Assembly: GCF_004342485.1 (NCBI RefSeq)
Contig: NZ_SMBU01000014.1
Location: 1 to 64,000 of the forward strand
DNA: 64,000 nt
Source: Roseateles saccharophilus
GTDB taxonomy: Bacteria > Pseudomonadota > Gammaproteobacteria > Burkholderiales > Burkholderiaceae_C
Reading direction: 5' to 3'
Positions within the stretch are counted from its first letter, which is position 1, and each line of letters begins with the position of its first letter. The translations under genes were made by a program, and so were the position numbers. The notes under the pieces were generated by a model, which was not told where the DNA came from, ran no database searches, and worked only from the letters and a program-made list of their open reading frames with translations. Positions 51,823 through 64,000 of the stretch are shown here, in pieces.

Positions 51823-51926
51823 ATGAGGCCGGACACGGGGCGCCCGGTGGGCGGCCCGTGCCTGCCGAAGCGCTGCGGCACGCGGCGCGGTCCCGGCCAA
51901 GGCAGGCCTTGGACGAGGGGCGCCAA

Positions 51927-54553
51927 TCATGCCACTCGGGCCACGCCTTCCCCGGGCAGAGCCCTCAGGCCTAGGCCCAGCAGCAGCAGCGTGAAGAACA
52001 TGAAGCCGATGCGCGGCGTGTCCAGCAGGCTGTCGAAGGCACCGACCACGGCGAAGCCGATCAGCGCCGCGACGAAGGCCGGCGCCAGCGGATGGTCGCG
52101 GCCATGGCCGAAGGACAGGCGCAGCAGTGCCAGCAGCCAGGCCCCGGTCAGCAGCGCGAGGCCCGCCAAGCCCTGCTCGAACAGCACATGCAGCGCCGCG
52201 TTCTTGGTGTGCCAGGGCAGGTGGTTGCGGTCACTGGAGAAGAACCAGCGGGCCATCTCGCGGTTGAAGTCGCCGTTGGCGAGCAACTGCCGGCCTTGCG
52301 CGTCCTGCATCGCGATGCGGTCGATGTCGACGCGGGCGCCGCGCGTGTCCAGGGCCATCGAGAAGGTCACGAAGCGCGGCGCCCACCAGTCGCCGCCCAG
52401 GGCCGGCACCGGGCCGAGCTTGACGTCGCGGCTCTGCCATGGGCCGGTGCCCCTGGCCGCGCCGCCCTCCGCCGCAGCCTGTGGCGGCTTCAGCGTCACC
52501 TCGGCGCTGCTGCACTGGTCCGGATAGATCAGGTTCCTCTCGCAGATCTCGAACGCGAGATTGGCATCGGCCGCAGTGCGGCTGACGAGGTGGATCGTGA
52601 CCGGCCCGGGGGCCGGCGCGGCGATGCGCTGGCTGATGCGGAACTGCTCGCCGCGGCCGAGGATGTGCTTGCCCGCCGCCAGCGCCAGGTAGGACTCGTC
52701 GGCGTCGTGGCGCAGCCGGTAGTCGCCTATCTGGGCGGAGGCCGGCCCGTCGTAGAAATAGCTCGCGACGAAGCGGCCCGAGCCCTTGCCGAGCAGCCAC
52801 TGCCGGCCGCCGTGCAGCAGGTGCAGGCTCTCGCGCCAGTGCGTCACGCGGGCCTGGCCGTCTTCCTTCCAGGCCGCGACGCGGTCGCGCAGATAGCTGC
52901 CGCCGCCCAGCGCGGCGACGATGGCCATCACCAGCACCAGGCCCGCCACCAGCAGCGCGCGCTTGCGCCAGCCGGCCGCGCCGTGGCTGCCGGCACCCTG
53001 CAGCGGCCACAGGCGCGGCTCCAGCAGCATCGCGGCCCACAGGCCGGCCAGCGCCAGTCCGGCGGCCAGCGCGGTCCAGCGGCCCGCGGTGCCGCCCCAG
53101 TAGTCGGCCACGATGACCACCGTCGACAGCAGCCAGAACCAGGCCGTCGTCACCAGCAGCACGTAGACCGGCCTTGCCTCGCCCGGTTCGTTGCGCCAGC
53201 GCAGCAGGCCGCAGACGGCCAGGGCGACGATGTTCAGCACATAGGCCGCCTTGGGCACGGCCATGGACAGCGCCCAGCTCGCCGCGGCCAGCAAAAGGGC
53301 CAGCAGGGCGCCCATGATCAGCGCGGTCAGGCGCTGGCCGAGGCCGGGCCGCCACAGGCTGGGCGGCATCGTCAGCAGCACGACCATCACGCCGAACAGC
53401 GCCGCCAGCCCGCGGTAGCCGCCGCCGCCGAACACGAGCGCCGCGGCCAGCGCGAAGGCGCCGGCCATGGCCAGGGCGCCCAGCTTGGCTGCGTGCGGCA
53501 GCGGCGCGTCCACGGTGCCCGTCGAGCCGTCGATGTGGCTACTGTCCGGCACCGAGCCCGCGGCGCGGCGGCGCTGCGCATCGGCCAGCAGCACCATGGG
53601 CACCAGCGCCAGCGGCAGCGCGAGGTAGACGCCGCGCGAGAAGGTCGTCAGCACCGCATAGGCCGCCAGCAGCACGATGACGAGGCCGATGCCGAAGTTA
53701 AGCGGCGAGCGCGTGCGCAGCAGGGCCAGCAGCGCGAAGGGCAGGGTCAGCACGAGGAAGCCGTCCAGTGCCGCGCCGCCGACATGCATCTCCCAGAACA
53801 GTGCCGTCGTGCGGTAGTCGGTGGAGAAGTCCAGCAGGCCGGTGTAGGCCATGCGCTCCCACAGCGCGGCCGCGGCGCCGCCGAGCAGGGCCAGCACGAG
53901 GCCCAGCAGCAGGCCGCGCGCAAAGCCGCGCGGCCGCGCCGCGGCGGCGGCCGCGCCGCGGCGGCGGCCGTCCACAGCGGCAACAGGCTCAGCACGAGGA
54001 AGATGGCCTTCGCGTTGCGCATCGAGTTCATCGGCTCGTGGTAGCCCTGGAACCAGCCGAACTCGAAGCCGCCGGCGTCGGCGAAGCCGCGCTTCATGCC
54101 CCAGGCCGCCGACAGTGCCAGTGCCGCGATCAGCATCAGCACGAGCGGCGAATAGACCAGGGCGTGGCGCCAGGCCGGCGCGCGGTCGCGCGCGTTGAGC
54201 TGCAGCGCATAGCCGAGGTAGCCGCCGCAGCCGCAGGCCGTGACGAGCAGGTCCATCTCCTCGAAGCTGATCCAGCCGGTCCATGGCGCCAGGCCGATCA
54301 GCGGCAGCGGCGCGAGCACGAGCAGGGGCGTCTTGACCCAGAACACGGCGGCCAGCAGTGCGACCATGCCCCAGGCCGCCAGCGCCAGCGGCCCCGACAG
54401 CGGGTGGTGCCGGGCCAGCTCGGCGCCGACCGCGCCCAGCCCGAGCGCGGCCAGCAGGGCCAGCCATTGCAGGCGCGTGGCGGGCAGCCTGAGCTTGAAT
54501 TCACCCAGGCCGAGCAGGCCGGTCGGGGCGGGCTGGGTGCCGACGGCGGCCAT
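51927..54553 (-). pseudogene. O-antigen-ligase-like polytopic membrane protein, frameshifted by a 17-bp duplication
   Basis: The first part (54553 to about 53970) and second part (about 53950 to 51927) are in different frames. Removing one copy of the 17-bp tandem repeat at 53936-53969 joins them into one 869-aa frame. The product would have about 12-14 membrane helices and a large periplasmic domain near the C-terminus (DANLAFEICERN, NGDFNREMARWFFSSDRNHLPWHTKNAALHVLFEQG), the pattern of the O-antigen ligase/Wzy family of polysaccharide enzymes. ATG 54553 overlaps a preceding short ORF. Both halves keep good coding character, so the break is recent or is a sequence artefact. Confidence 0.75.
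53936..53969 (-). repeat. 17-bp tandem duplication causing a frameshift
   Basis: Two perfect, adjacent 17-bp copies (53936-53952 and 53953-53969) of a GC-only sequence lie inside the O-antigen-ligase-like gene. 17 is not a multiple of 3; deletion of one copy restores the reading frame. Confidence 0.9.
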
Positions 54554-54639
54554 CAGCGCGGGCGCCGCAGGCAGGCCCGCGGCAGGGTCGACGGGGCCGG
54601 CAGGGCGGCGAGCAGGTTCCCGGGCAGCGGACGGGCCAT
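54553..54639 (-). CDS. Possible 28-aa leader ORF coupled to the O-antigen-ligase-like gene
   Basis: ATG 54639 has GGAG 5 nt upstream, a better site than that of the following gene. Its 28-codon frame ends in TGA that overlaps the next ATG (TGATG). It may drive translation by reinitiation, or be the true N-terminus if another small indel exists. Confidence 0.4.
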   Translation of the reverse strand: MARPLPGNLLAALPAPSTLPRACLRRPR

Positions 54640-54717
54640 GGAGACTCCGAAAGTGGGGGTCGCATTGTTGCCGAGCGCCGGCCGCGGCGCATCCCCAAAC
54701 AATCCCCTGATCGGAGG

Positions 54718-55755
54718 TCAGCCGTTGCGCTGGCTCGGCGGCGCGGCGGTCGCCGTCTGCGGCTCCGTGACGCGGGCGGCCAGCGCCAGCAGGGCCAGCC
54801 CGGCGGCGGCGCCAAGCCACAGCCAGCGCTTCCACCAGGCTGGCCTGGGGCGGGCCTCGGCGGCCGGCGCGGCCATTTCGGCAGTGCTGCGCTGCGGGCC
54901 CTGGCCCAGCCAGGCGCGCAGCTCGTCGGCCAGGCTCTCGGCGCCGCGCGTGCGCAGCTCGGGCGACTCGGCCATCGTGGCGCGCAGCAGCGCGTCGAGC
55001 TGGATCTGCTGCTCCTCGAGCATCTGCGGCCACGGGTCGGCGGCGCTGCCCCGCCTGGGGGCCAGGCCCTTGGGCGTGTCCTCCCAGCCGCAGATCAGCC
55101 CGCGGGCGAAGGCGCCCAGGCCATAGACCTCGCTGGCCAGGCTGGGCGGCTCGCCGGCGCGGCGCTCGGGCGCGACGAAGGCGGGCGAGGCGCCGAGGCT
55201 GAGGCCGCGGTCGAAGGGGTCGGTCGGGTCCGGGATGCGGGCGATGCCCAGCCCCATCAGGCGCACGCCGCCTTCGGGGCCGAGCCAGATCATGGCCGGG
55301 TCCAGCTCGGCCAGCAGCCAGCCCTGCTGGTGAGCCGAGCGCAGCGCCTCGCAGAGCTGCACCAGCAGCTCGATGCGCTTGCGCAGGCCCAGCTTGTGCA
55401 GCTGGGGCAGCAGGGGTTCGCCGTGCTCGCCGTCGACGATGAGGTAGGGATGGGCGTCGGGCGTCACGCCGCTGTCGCTGGGCACGGCGATGTTGGGGTG
55501 CTGCAGCTGGGCGAGGTCGCCGGCCTGGTCGGCATAGCGCAGCATGACGCCGGCGCCCTGGTCGCTGCGGTCCAGCACCAGCACGGCGGCCTGTTGCTCG
55601 GTGGCCAGGCCGTGGTGGGCGCTGTACCACTGGCCGGCATGCGCCTGTTCGCCGTCGGGCAGCGGCTTCTTCAGCCGCCACACGCCCAGGGCCTGGCCTT
55701 CGTCCAGAGGCGCGGCGGCGGCAGGCGGCGGCAGGGAAAGGTTGGGCATGCGCAT
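54718..55755 (-). CDS. Membrane-anchored protein-kinase-like protein, probably pseudokinase
   Basis: A 345-aa protein with a kinase-like lobe. Visible remnants are LQHPNIAVPSD, the linker YLIVDGEHGEPL and a catalytic-loop-like LLAELDPAMIWLG, where the HRD His-Arg and the Lys/Asn are not conserved. MGLGIAR replaces the DFG motif, and a partial activation segment ends FVAPERRAGEPPS. A C-terminal membrane helix is near residues 310-330. It probably binds or scaffolds rather than phosphorylates. ATG 55755 was chosen (ATG 55749 is possible). Confidence 0.65.
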   Translation of the reverse strand: MRMPNLSLPPPAAAAPLDEGQALGVWRLKKPLPDGEQAHAGQWYSAHHGLATEQQAAVLVLDRSDQGAGVMLRYADQAGDLAQLQHPNIAVPSDSGVTPDAHPYLIVDGEHGEPLLPQLHKLGLRKRIELLVQLCEALRSAHQQGWLLAELDPAMIWLGPEGGVRLMGLGIARIPDPTDPFDRGLSLGASPAFVAPERRAGEPPSLASEVYGLGAFARGLICGWEDTPKGLAPRRGSAADPWPQMLEEQQIQLDALLRATMAESPELRTRGAESLADELRAWLGQGPQRSTAEMAAPAAEARPRPAWWKRWLWLGAAAGLALLALAARVTEPQTATAAPPSQRNG

Positions 55756-55831
55756 GGCGCGGCATATTAGGGGTGACCCCAGGTCCCCGCCATCCCCCGG
55801 GCTGACAAAGCCGGTGCGGCCGCGCAATCGC

Positions 55832-57195
55832 TCACGGCGAGCGATCTCCCGCGCGAGGCTGCGGCAGCGTGAGCGCGACGCGCAGGCCGCCGCCCTCGCG
55901 GTTGCTCAGCGCGATGCGGCCGTCGTGGGCCTCGGCGATCTCGCGCGCCAGCGCCAGCCCGAGGCCGGTACCGCCCGGGTTGCCGGTTTTCGCGCCGGGC
56001 TCGGAGCGCTTGGTCGAGTAGAAGGGCAGCAGGGCCTGGGCCAGCACGGCCTCGCTCATGCCGGGGCCGCGGTCCAGCAACTCGATGCACAGCTCGCCGC
56101 CCTGCAGGCCCAGGCGCAGGGCCACCTGGTCGGTGGCGCTGCCGGACTCGTGCGCGTTCTTGATCAGGTTCAGCAGCACCTGCTCGATCTGCGCCGGGTC
56201 GAACCAGCCGGGCTGGGCGGGCGGTGCGCCGTCGACGCGGAACTCGCCCAGCGTCGCCAGCCGCTCCAGGAAGGCCGGCCATGCCACTGCCTCGCGGCGT
56301 GGCGCCGGCAGCTTGGCAAAGCTCGCATAGCCCGACAGGAAGCCGTGCAGATGGGCCGCACGTTCGCCGATGCTGGCCAGCACGCCGGGCAGGCGGGCGG
56401 TGTCGCCGCGGCGCGCCAGCTCGGCGCCGCTGTGGGCCAGCGACGAGATCGGCGCCAGCGAGTTGTTCAGTTCGTGGCTGAGCACGCGGATGACGCGCTT
56501 CCACGTCGCCACCTCGGCGCGCGAGAGCTCGCGCGTCATGCGCCGCAGCAGGTGCAGGCGGTGCGGCTGGCCCTGCAGCCGGAAGGCCCGCGTGCTGTGG
56601 TGGAAGGTCTCCTCGCTGCCGTCCTCCAGCGTCACGGCGAAGAGCCGGTCGGCCTCGCCGGCCAGGGCCTCGCGCAGCGCCTCGGGCTGGCCGGCGATGA
56701 CGACGGCGAAGTCCAGCCCGGCCAGGCTGCGGCCATCGCCCAGCAGCTGGCGCGCGGCCAGGTTGGCGATCGCGATGCGGCCCCCCGGCCCGGTCAGCAC
56801 CAGGGCGACCGGCGTGTTCTGCACGACGGTGTCCAGCAGCAGCTCGCGCTGGGCCAGGTGCTGGCGCTGCTCGCGCAGGGCCAGGCCGAGCTCGGCGTGC
56901 AGGCGGGTCAGCACGGCCAGCTCGCGCGGTCCGTCCGGGGCCAGGTTGAGGCTGAAGTCGCCGTCGCGGTAGCTCAGCACCGCGCCCTCCAGCGCGCGGC
57001 TCAGGCGCAGCAGCGGCGCCAGCCACAGCGCCGACAGCCAGGCCAGCAGCGGCAGCATCACCAGCACGGCGGCCGCCAGGGCCGTGCCGGCCTCCAGCCC
57101 CGCGCGGCGCACGCCGAGCACGACCAGCGGCGGCACGGCGGCGGCCAGCGCGAGCGCCAGCAGCGCGCGGGCGCGCAGTGACAGCGGCAGCCCCG

Positions 57196-57199
<4 letters not shown>
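55832..57199 (-). CDS. Sensor histidine kinase, NtrY-like
   Basis: A 455-aa membrane kinase. Two N-terminal helices (about 10-32 and 37-60), a HAMP-like linker, a PAS-like domain around 120-190, then HisKA with His242 in VLSHELNNSLAP. The ATP-binding domain has NLIKNAHESG, DRGPGMS and GGTGLGLALAREI. It probably phosphorylates the adjacent NtrC-type regulator; the signal is unknown. Its start overlaps the regulator stop by 4 nt. Confidence 0.9.
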
Positions 57200-58530
<1,331 letters not shown>

Positions 58531-58745
58531 GGCCGCGGAGGATAGGGCGGTTCGGGCCCGCGGTTCGCGGTGGCGGTTTAACGCCCTGTTACCTCTGACA
58601 CACGACTCTAGGTGTTTACCTGGGCGGCTTTGGACGGCAGCGCCACAGGCCCACCCGTATCCTGCGCCGCCTTGCGCGCGAAGACCGAAGGCGCGCGAGC
58701 CTCCAAGCCGCGAACGCGGCCAACAACGTCGAAGGGAATCTTGCA
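58531..58745. promoter_or_regulatory. Divergent promoter region between regulator and transporter
   Basis: A 215-bp gap with AGGTGTTTACCT at 58611-58622 (AGGT/ACCT inverted repeat) and other GC-rich hairpins. I see no convincing sigma-54 -24/-12 pair, so regulation by the adjacent NtrC-type protein is unproven. Confidence 0.3.
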
Positions 58746-60431
58746 ATGTCGTCTGTGGGAATTGACGCCGTACCCGGGCCGGGCCGCGGCGCCGGCTGGC
58801 TCGACAAGGAACGCACCATCGCCGGCGTGGGCTTCAACCGCTGGCTGGTGCCACCGGCCGCGCTGGCCATCCACCTGTGCATCGGCATGGCCTATGGCTT
58901 CTCGGTGTTCTGGCTGCCGCTGTCCAAGGTGCTGCCCGGCGCCGCGGCCTGCTCCAAGGGCACGGGCTTTCTCGGCGGCCTGGCCGCCGGCATCGCCGAG
59001 TTCACGCTGAGCGACTGCAACTGGAACGTCGCGACGCTGGGCTGGATGTACACGCTGTTCTTCGTCTTCCTCGGCTGCGCCGCGGCGATCTGGGGCGGCT
59101 GGCTGGAACGCGCCGGCCCGCGCAAGGCCGGCGTCGTGTCGGCGCTGTGCTGGTGCGGCGGCATGCTGGTCTCGGCCCTGGGCATCCAGATGCACCAGTT
59201 CTGGCTGATGATCCTCGGCAGCGGCGTCATCGGCGGCATCGGCCTGGGCCTGGGCTATATCAGCCCGGTCAGCACGCTGATCAAGTGGTTCCCGGACAAG
59301 CGCGGCATGGCCACCGGCATGGCCATCATGGGCTTCGGCGGCGGCGCGATGATCGGCTCGCCGCTGGCGGCCGAGCTGATGAAGCTGTTCGCCACGCCCG
59401 AAGGCGTCGGCGTCACGCAGACCTTCGTCGTGATGGCCCTCGTCTATTTCGTCTTCATGATGGGCGGCGCCCTCGGCTACCGCGTGCCGCCCACCGGCTG
59501 GAAGCCCGCCGGCTGGACCGCGCCCGCCGCGCAGGCCGCCAACGCGATGATCACCCAGCACCATGTGCACGTGAAGAAGGTCTGGGGCATCCCGCAGTTC
59601 TGGCTGGTGTGGATCGCGCTGTGCATGAACGTGTCGGCCGGCATCGGCGTCATCGGCATGGCCAGCCCGATGCTGCAGGAGATCTTCGGCGGCTCGCTGA
59701 TCGGCGTGCCCGCCCGCTTCATCGATCTGGACAAGGCTCAGCTCGCGGCGATCGCCGGCGTCGCCGCCGGCTTCGCGGCCCTGCTGAGCCTGTTCAACAT
59801 CGGCGGCCGCTTCTTCTGGGCCAGCCTGTCCGACAGGCTCGGGCGCAAGGCGACCTATGTGGTCTTCTTCGTGCTCGGCGGCCTGCTCTACGCCAGCATG
59901 CCGAGCAGCGCCGCGGCGGGCTCCAAGCTGGCCTTCGTCGGCGCGGTCTGCATCATCCTGAGCATGTACGGCGGCGGCTTCTCGACGGTGCCGGCCTATC
60001 TCGCCGACCTGTTCGGCACGCAGATGGTGGGCGCCATCCACGGCCGGCTGCTGACCGCCTGGGCCACGGCCGGCATCCTCGGCCCCGTCGTCGTGAACTA
60101 CATGCGCGACTACCAGCTCGGCCTGGGTCTGCCGCGCGAACAGGTCTACAACCAGACCATGTACATCCTCGTCGGCATGCTGGCCGTCGGCCTGGTCGCC
60201 AACCTGATGGTGCGGCCGGTGGACGCCAGGCACTTCATGAGCGAGGAGGAACTGGCGCACGAGAAGAGGCTGGCGCACGAGCGCGCCGCCGCGGCCGAGG
60301 TGGGCAGCGGCAGCGGCCAGGCCTCCGCCACGTCCACGCTGACCCTGGTGCTGGCCTGGGCCGCCGTCGGCCTGCCGCTGGCCTGGGGCGTCTACAAGAC
60401 CCTGATCAACGTGGGCAAGTTCTTCCACTGA
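58746..60431 (+). CDS. OFA-family major facilitator transporter (oxalate/formate type)
   Basis: A 561-aa, 12-helix MFS protein. Family features are the N-terminal IHLCIGMAYGFSVFWLPL, GFGGGAMIGSPLAA, and the loop DRLGRKATYVVFF after GRFFWASLS. The central cytosolic region is long, with extra residues around KPAGWTAPAAQ. OFA members exchange oxalate, formate or other organic acids; the substrate cannot be read from sequence. The molybdoenzyme downstream fits formate or oxalate handling. Confidence 0.87.
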   Translation: MSSVGIDAVPGPGRGAGWLDKERTIAGVGFNRWLVPPAALAIHLCIGMAYGFSVFWLPLSKVLPGAAACSKGTGFLGGLAAGIAEFTLSDCNWNVATLGWMYTLFFVFLGCAAAIWGGWLERAGPRKAGVVSALCWCGGMLVSALGIQMHQFWLMILGSGVIGGIGLGLGYISPVSTLIKWFPDKRGMATGMAIMGFGGGAMIGSPLAAELMKLFATPEGVGVTQTFVVMALVYFVFMMGGALGYRVPPTGWKPAGWTAPAAQAANAMITQHHVHVKKVWGIPQFWLVWIALCMNVSAGIGVIGMASPMLQEIFGGSLIGVPARFIDLDKAQLAAIAGVAAGFAALLSLFNIGGRFFWASLSDRLGRKATYVVFFVLGGLLYASMPSSAAAGSKLAFVGAVCIILSMYGGGFSTVPAYLADLFGTQMVGAIHGRLLTAWATAGILGPVVVNYMRDYQLGLGLPREQVYNQTMYILVGMLAVGLVANLMVRPVDARHFMSEEELAHEKRLAHERAAAAEVGSGSGQASATSTLTLVLAWAAVGLPLAWGVYKTLINVGKFFH

Positions 60432-60452
60432 CCCCGGCCTGCTAGGCTGACG

Positions 60453-60487
60453 GCCCCGTCGCCTTCATCGGGCGCGGGGTCTTTTTC
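60453..60487 (+). terminator. Terminator after the OFA transporter
   Basis: A GC-rich stem (GGCCCCG-CGCC with GGCG-CGGGGTC, one bulged base) followed by TTTTT, about 20 nt after the stop. Confidence 0.7.
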
Positions 60488-60543
60488 CAGAGATGAAGCC
60501 CCCGGCCCACTCTGGCGGCGCGGAACGCGCGCAGGCCTGGTCC

Positions 60544-60635
60544 GCCCCCCGAGGGGGCGGCGATGTTCGCGGCATTGAGCCGCGAACGCATCGCCGACGC
60601 GGGCCGGCTTGGGAGCGGCCCGGCGCTCGGCCCGC
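60544..60635 (-). repeat. Dispersed intergenic repeat, copy 2
   Basis: The reverse-complement copy of 51733-51822. The 37-bp core 60599-60635 matches perfectly; the rest is about 85% identical by eye. It lies between the OFA terminator and the YdeP-like gene. Confidence 0.75.
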
Positions 60636-60698
60636 AATACCCACGGTTTCATTAGCCGCGGGTGGCGCGCAGCGTTATGGATAACTGAAGTGCGAACG

Positions 60699-63000
<2,302 letters not shown>

Positions 63001-63011
<11 letters not shown>

Positions 63012-63267
63012 TGAAGACGCGCTGCTGCGCCTGCTGCTCGAACTCGACACGGGTGCGGGCGTTGGTGTCGCGCTGACGCGGCTGGCCAAGCGCCTGGACG
63101 AACGTGTCAGCGTGCTGCTGCGGCGCTGCACGGCGCTGAGCGACGCCGTCGTGGGCGGCACGGCCGGCCCGGGCTGGCTGGTGCTGGACGTCGACGAGGG
63201 CGGCCGCTGGACCGCGCGCCTGACCGAGGCTGGGCGGCGCCACCTGGGTGGCGGTCCGATGGGCTGA
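63001..63267 (+). CDS. Small winged-helix-like protein overlapping the YdeP-like gene
   Basis: An 88-aa protein of predicted helix-turn-helix plus hairpin layout (LLRLLLELDTGAGVGVALTRLAKRLDERVSVLLRR then GWLVLDVDEGGRWTARLTEAG). It begins 11 nt before the oxidoreductase stop, so it is translationally coupled. It might be a MarR-like regulator, but the fold is inferred from pattern only. Confidence 0.6.
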
Positions 63268-63403
63268 GGGCGGTCGTTGCGAGCCGGGTGGAGGCGATGC
63301 TCGCTTTGCAGCGGGATCCGTGTGCCGAGACGACAGTTCGCAGGGGCCATTCCCGGCCACTTCCGGCCGTTCGCCAATGGCCGGTTTCGGCTAGGCTACC
63401 TTA

Positions 63404-63712
63404 ATGAGCTCACCACTAACGTCCAGTCGCTGGGCTAACTTGGCGCTTGTGCTGGTTCTCATCGGATGGTTTCTGTTGGCGTGGGGCGTCTTGCGTCAAC
63501 TCGGTGACCCAAGCCCACTTGTCTCGCGAGCTGAGCTGGAAGCGGCACGTGAAGCGTCGCTACTCTTCATGTTTTCCGGTGTCACAGCGCTTGTGAGCTC
63601 GGTATGGCTGTCCGGAATTTGCTTCGAACGCATTCGTGCGAAAGCGGCTCTTGTGCTCGTCCTCCTGCCGATGTTCGGCCTGTTCATAACCGCCTTCATC
63701 TCGCACACTTGA
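63404..63712 (+). CDS. Small membrane protein of unknown function
   Basis: A 102-aa protein with three hydrophobic helices (about residues 11-30, 50-72 and 79-98). No family known. Codon use is less GC-biased than in neighbouring genes, which suggests transfer. ATG 63404 follows TACCTTA, without an obvious ribosome binding site. Confidence 0.5.
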   Translation: MSSPLTSSRWANLALVLVLIGWFLLAWGVLRQLGDPSPLVSRAELEAAREASLLFMFSGVTALVSSVWLSGICFERIRAKAALVLVLLPMFGLFITAFISHT

Positions 63713-63885
63713 CGGTCCAGTGATTGACCGTGCCCGGCCAGGAGCGGCCGGCCGCTAGCTACCGGTACCGGGCAGGCTGTCCTCGGCGCTGCGGCTGTAG
63801 TGCAGGTAACCGGCATGACGCGGAGTTCTGCAGCACGCCGTGCCGGATAAACCAATAGGTAGGCATCAATTGCAATGCCAAGCCG

Positions 63886-63999
63886 TCAGTCTCGCAATTC
63901 AATCGAAGAATCATGATCGTCAGACGCCATCAAGTCCCAACGGAGGTCAACTCCAAGCCCGGTTGGGGCCGAGTAGAAACTGCGCGCGTATCGGACGCG
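63886..63999 (-). CDS. Possible 3' end of a gene entering from the right edge
   Basis: A 37-codon open frame on the minus strand runs in from the window edge and stops at 63886. The peptide (YARSFYSAPTGLGVDLRWDL...) has plausible composition, but it is too short to judge. The 63713-63885 gap shows no gene, only a GC palindrome around 63745-63770. Confidence 0.25.
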   Translation of the reverse strand, partial: RVRYARSFYSAPTGLGVDLRWDLMASDDHDSSIELRD

Positions 64000-64000
64000 G

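Noticed and set aside
58531-58745. Sigma-54 promoter for the OFA transporter
   Set aside because: No GG-N10-GC pair of acceptable quality was found.

Overview
The window looks like a chromosomal segment of a GC-rich betaproteobacterium of the order Burkholderiales, perhaps near Roseateles, Mitsuaria or Rubrivivax. This is inferred from the gene content: an atpIBEFHAGDC operon followed by hemE and priA, hpf-ptsN-hprK, a LivM-LivG fusion, a MocR regulator paired with an EamA transporter, and a PEP-CTERM protein. No rRNA, tRNA or CRISPR array was seen.

Positions 1-8800 are an accessory island whose base composition and codon use are visibly less GC-rich than the rest. Three long, closely packed minus-strand genes encode an 877-aa protein of unknown fold, a 734-aa coiled-coil protein with a possible degenerate AAA+ domain, and a YprA/DrmA/DpdJ-like DEAD/DEAH helicase. 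The helicase reading frame stops before the second RecA core is complete. Imperfect repeats resembling an IS21-type end lie beside the island. This is the best candidate for an undescribed, probably anti-phage, system.

Positions 8830-20200 hold a YtrA-type GntR/ABC operon with its operator, a ferritin-like diiron protein, corA, hpf, ptsN, hprK, a nicotinamide phosphoribosyltransferase, the ABC-F protein Uup and a single-domain response regulator. Positions 20366-23785 are a compact minus-strand set with three tandem tail-collar (MdpB-like) proteins, two DUF6916-like proteins, a GNAT enzyme and a PEP-CTERM protein. Positions 23877-27989 hold the MocR/EamA/DUF2917 cluster and an aminotransferase. 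Positions 28136-33045 are a branched-chain amino-acid ABC operon, followed by GNAT, PhzF-like, AlaX-like and SMP-30 genes.

Positions 36500-44000 are the full F1Fo ATP synthase operon, with a recognisable promoter and a strong terminator. It is followed by a lipoprotein gene, a hexose-6-phosphate mutarotase, hemE, an AT-richer gap with DnaA-box-like 9-mers, priA and rep. Positions 51927-58530 are minus-strand: an O-antigen-ligase-like membrane protein broken by a 17-bp tandem duplication, a pseudokinase-like membrane protein, and a histidine kinase/NtrC-type regulator pair. Diverging from that pair is an oxalate/formate-type transporter, followed by a YdeP/FdhF-like molybdoenzyme. A roughly 90-bp intergenic repeat occurs twice, in opposite orientation, near 51.7 kb and 60.6 kb. 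The right edge is less GC-rich again, with a small membrane protein and a possible partial gene.
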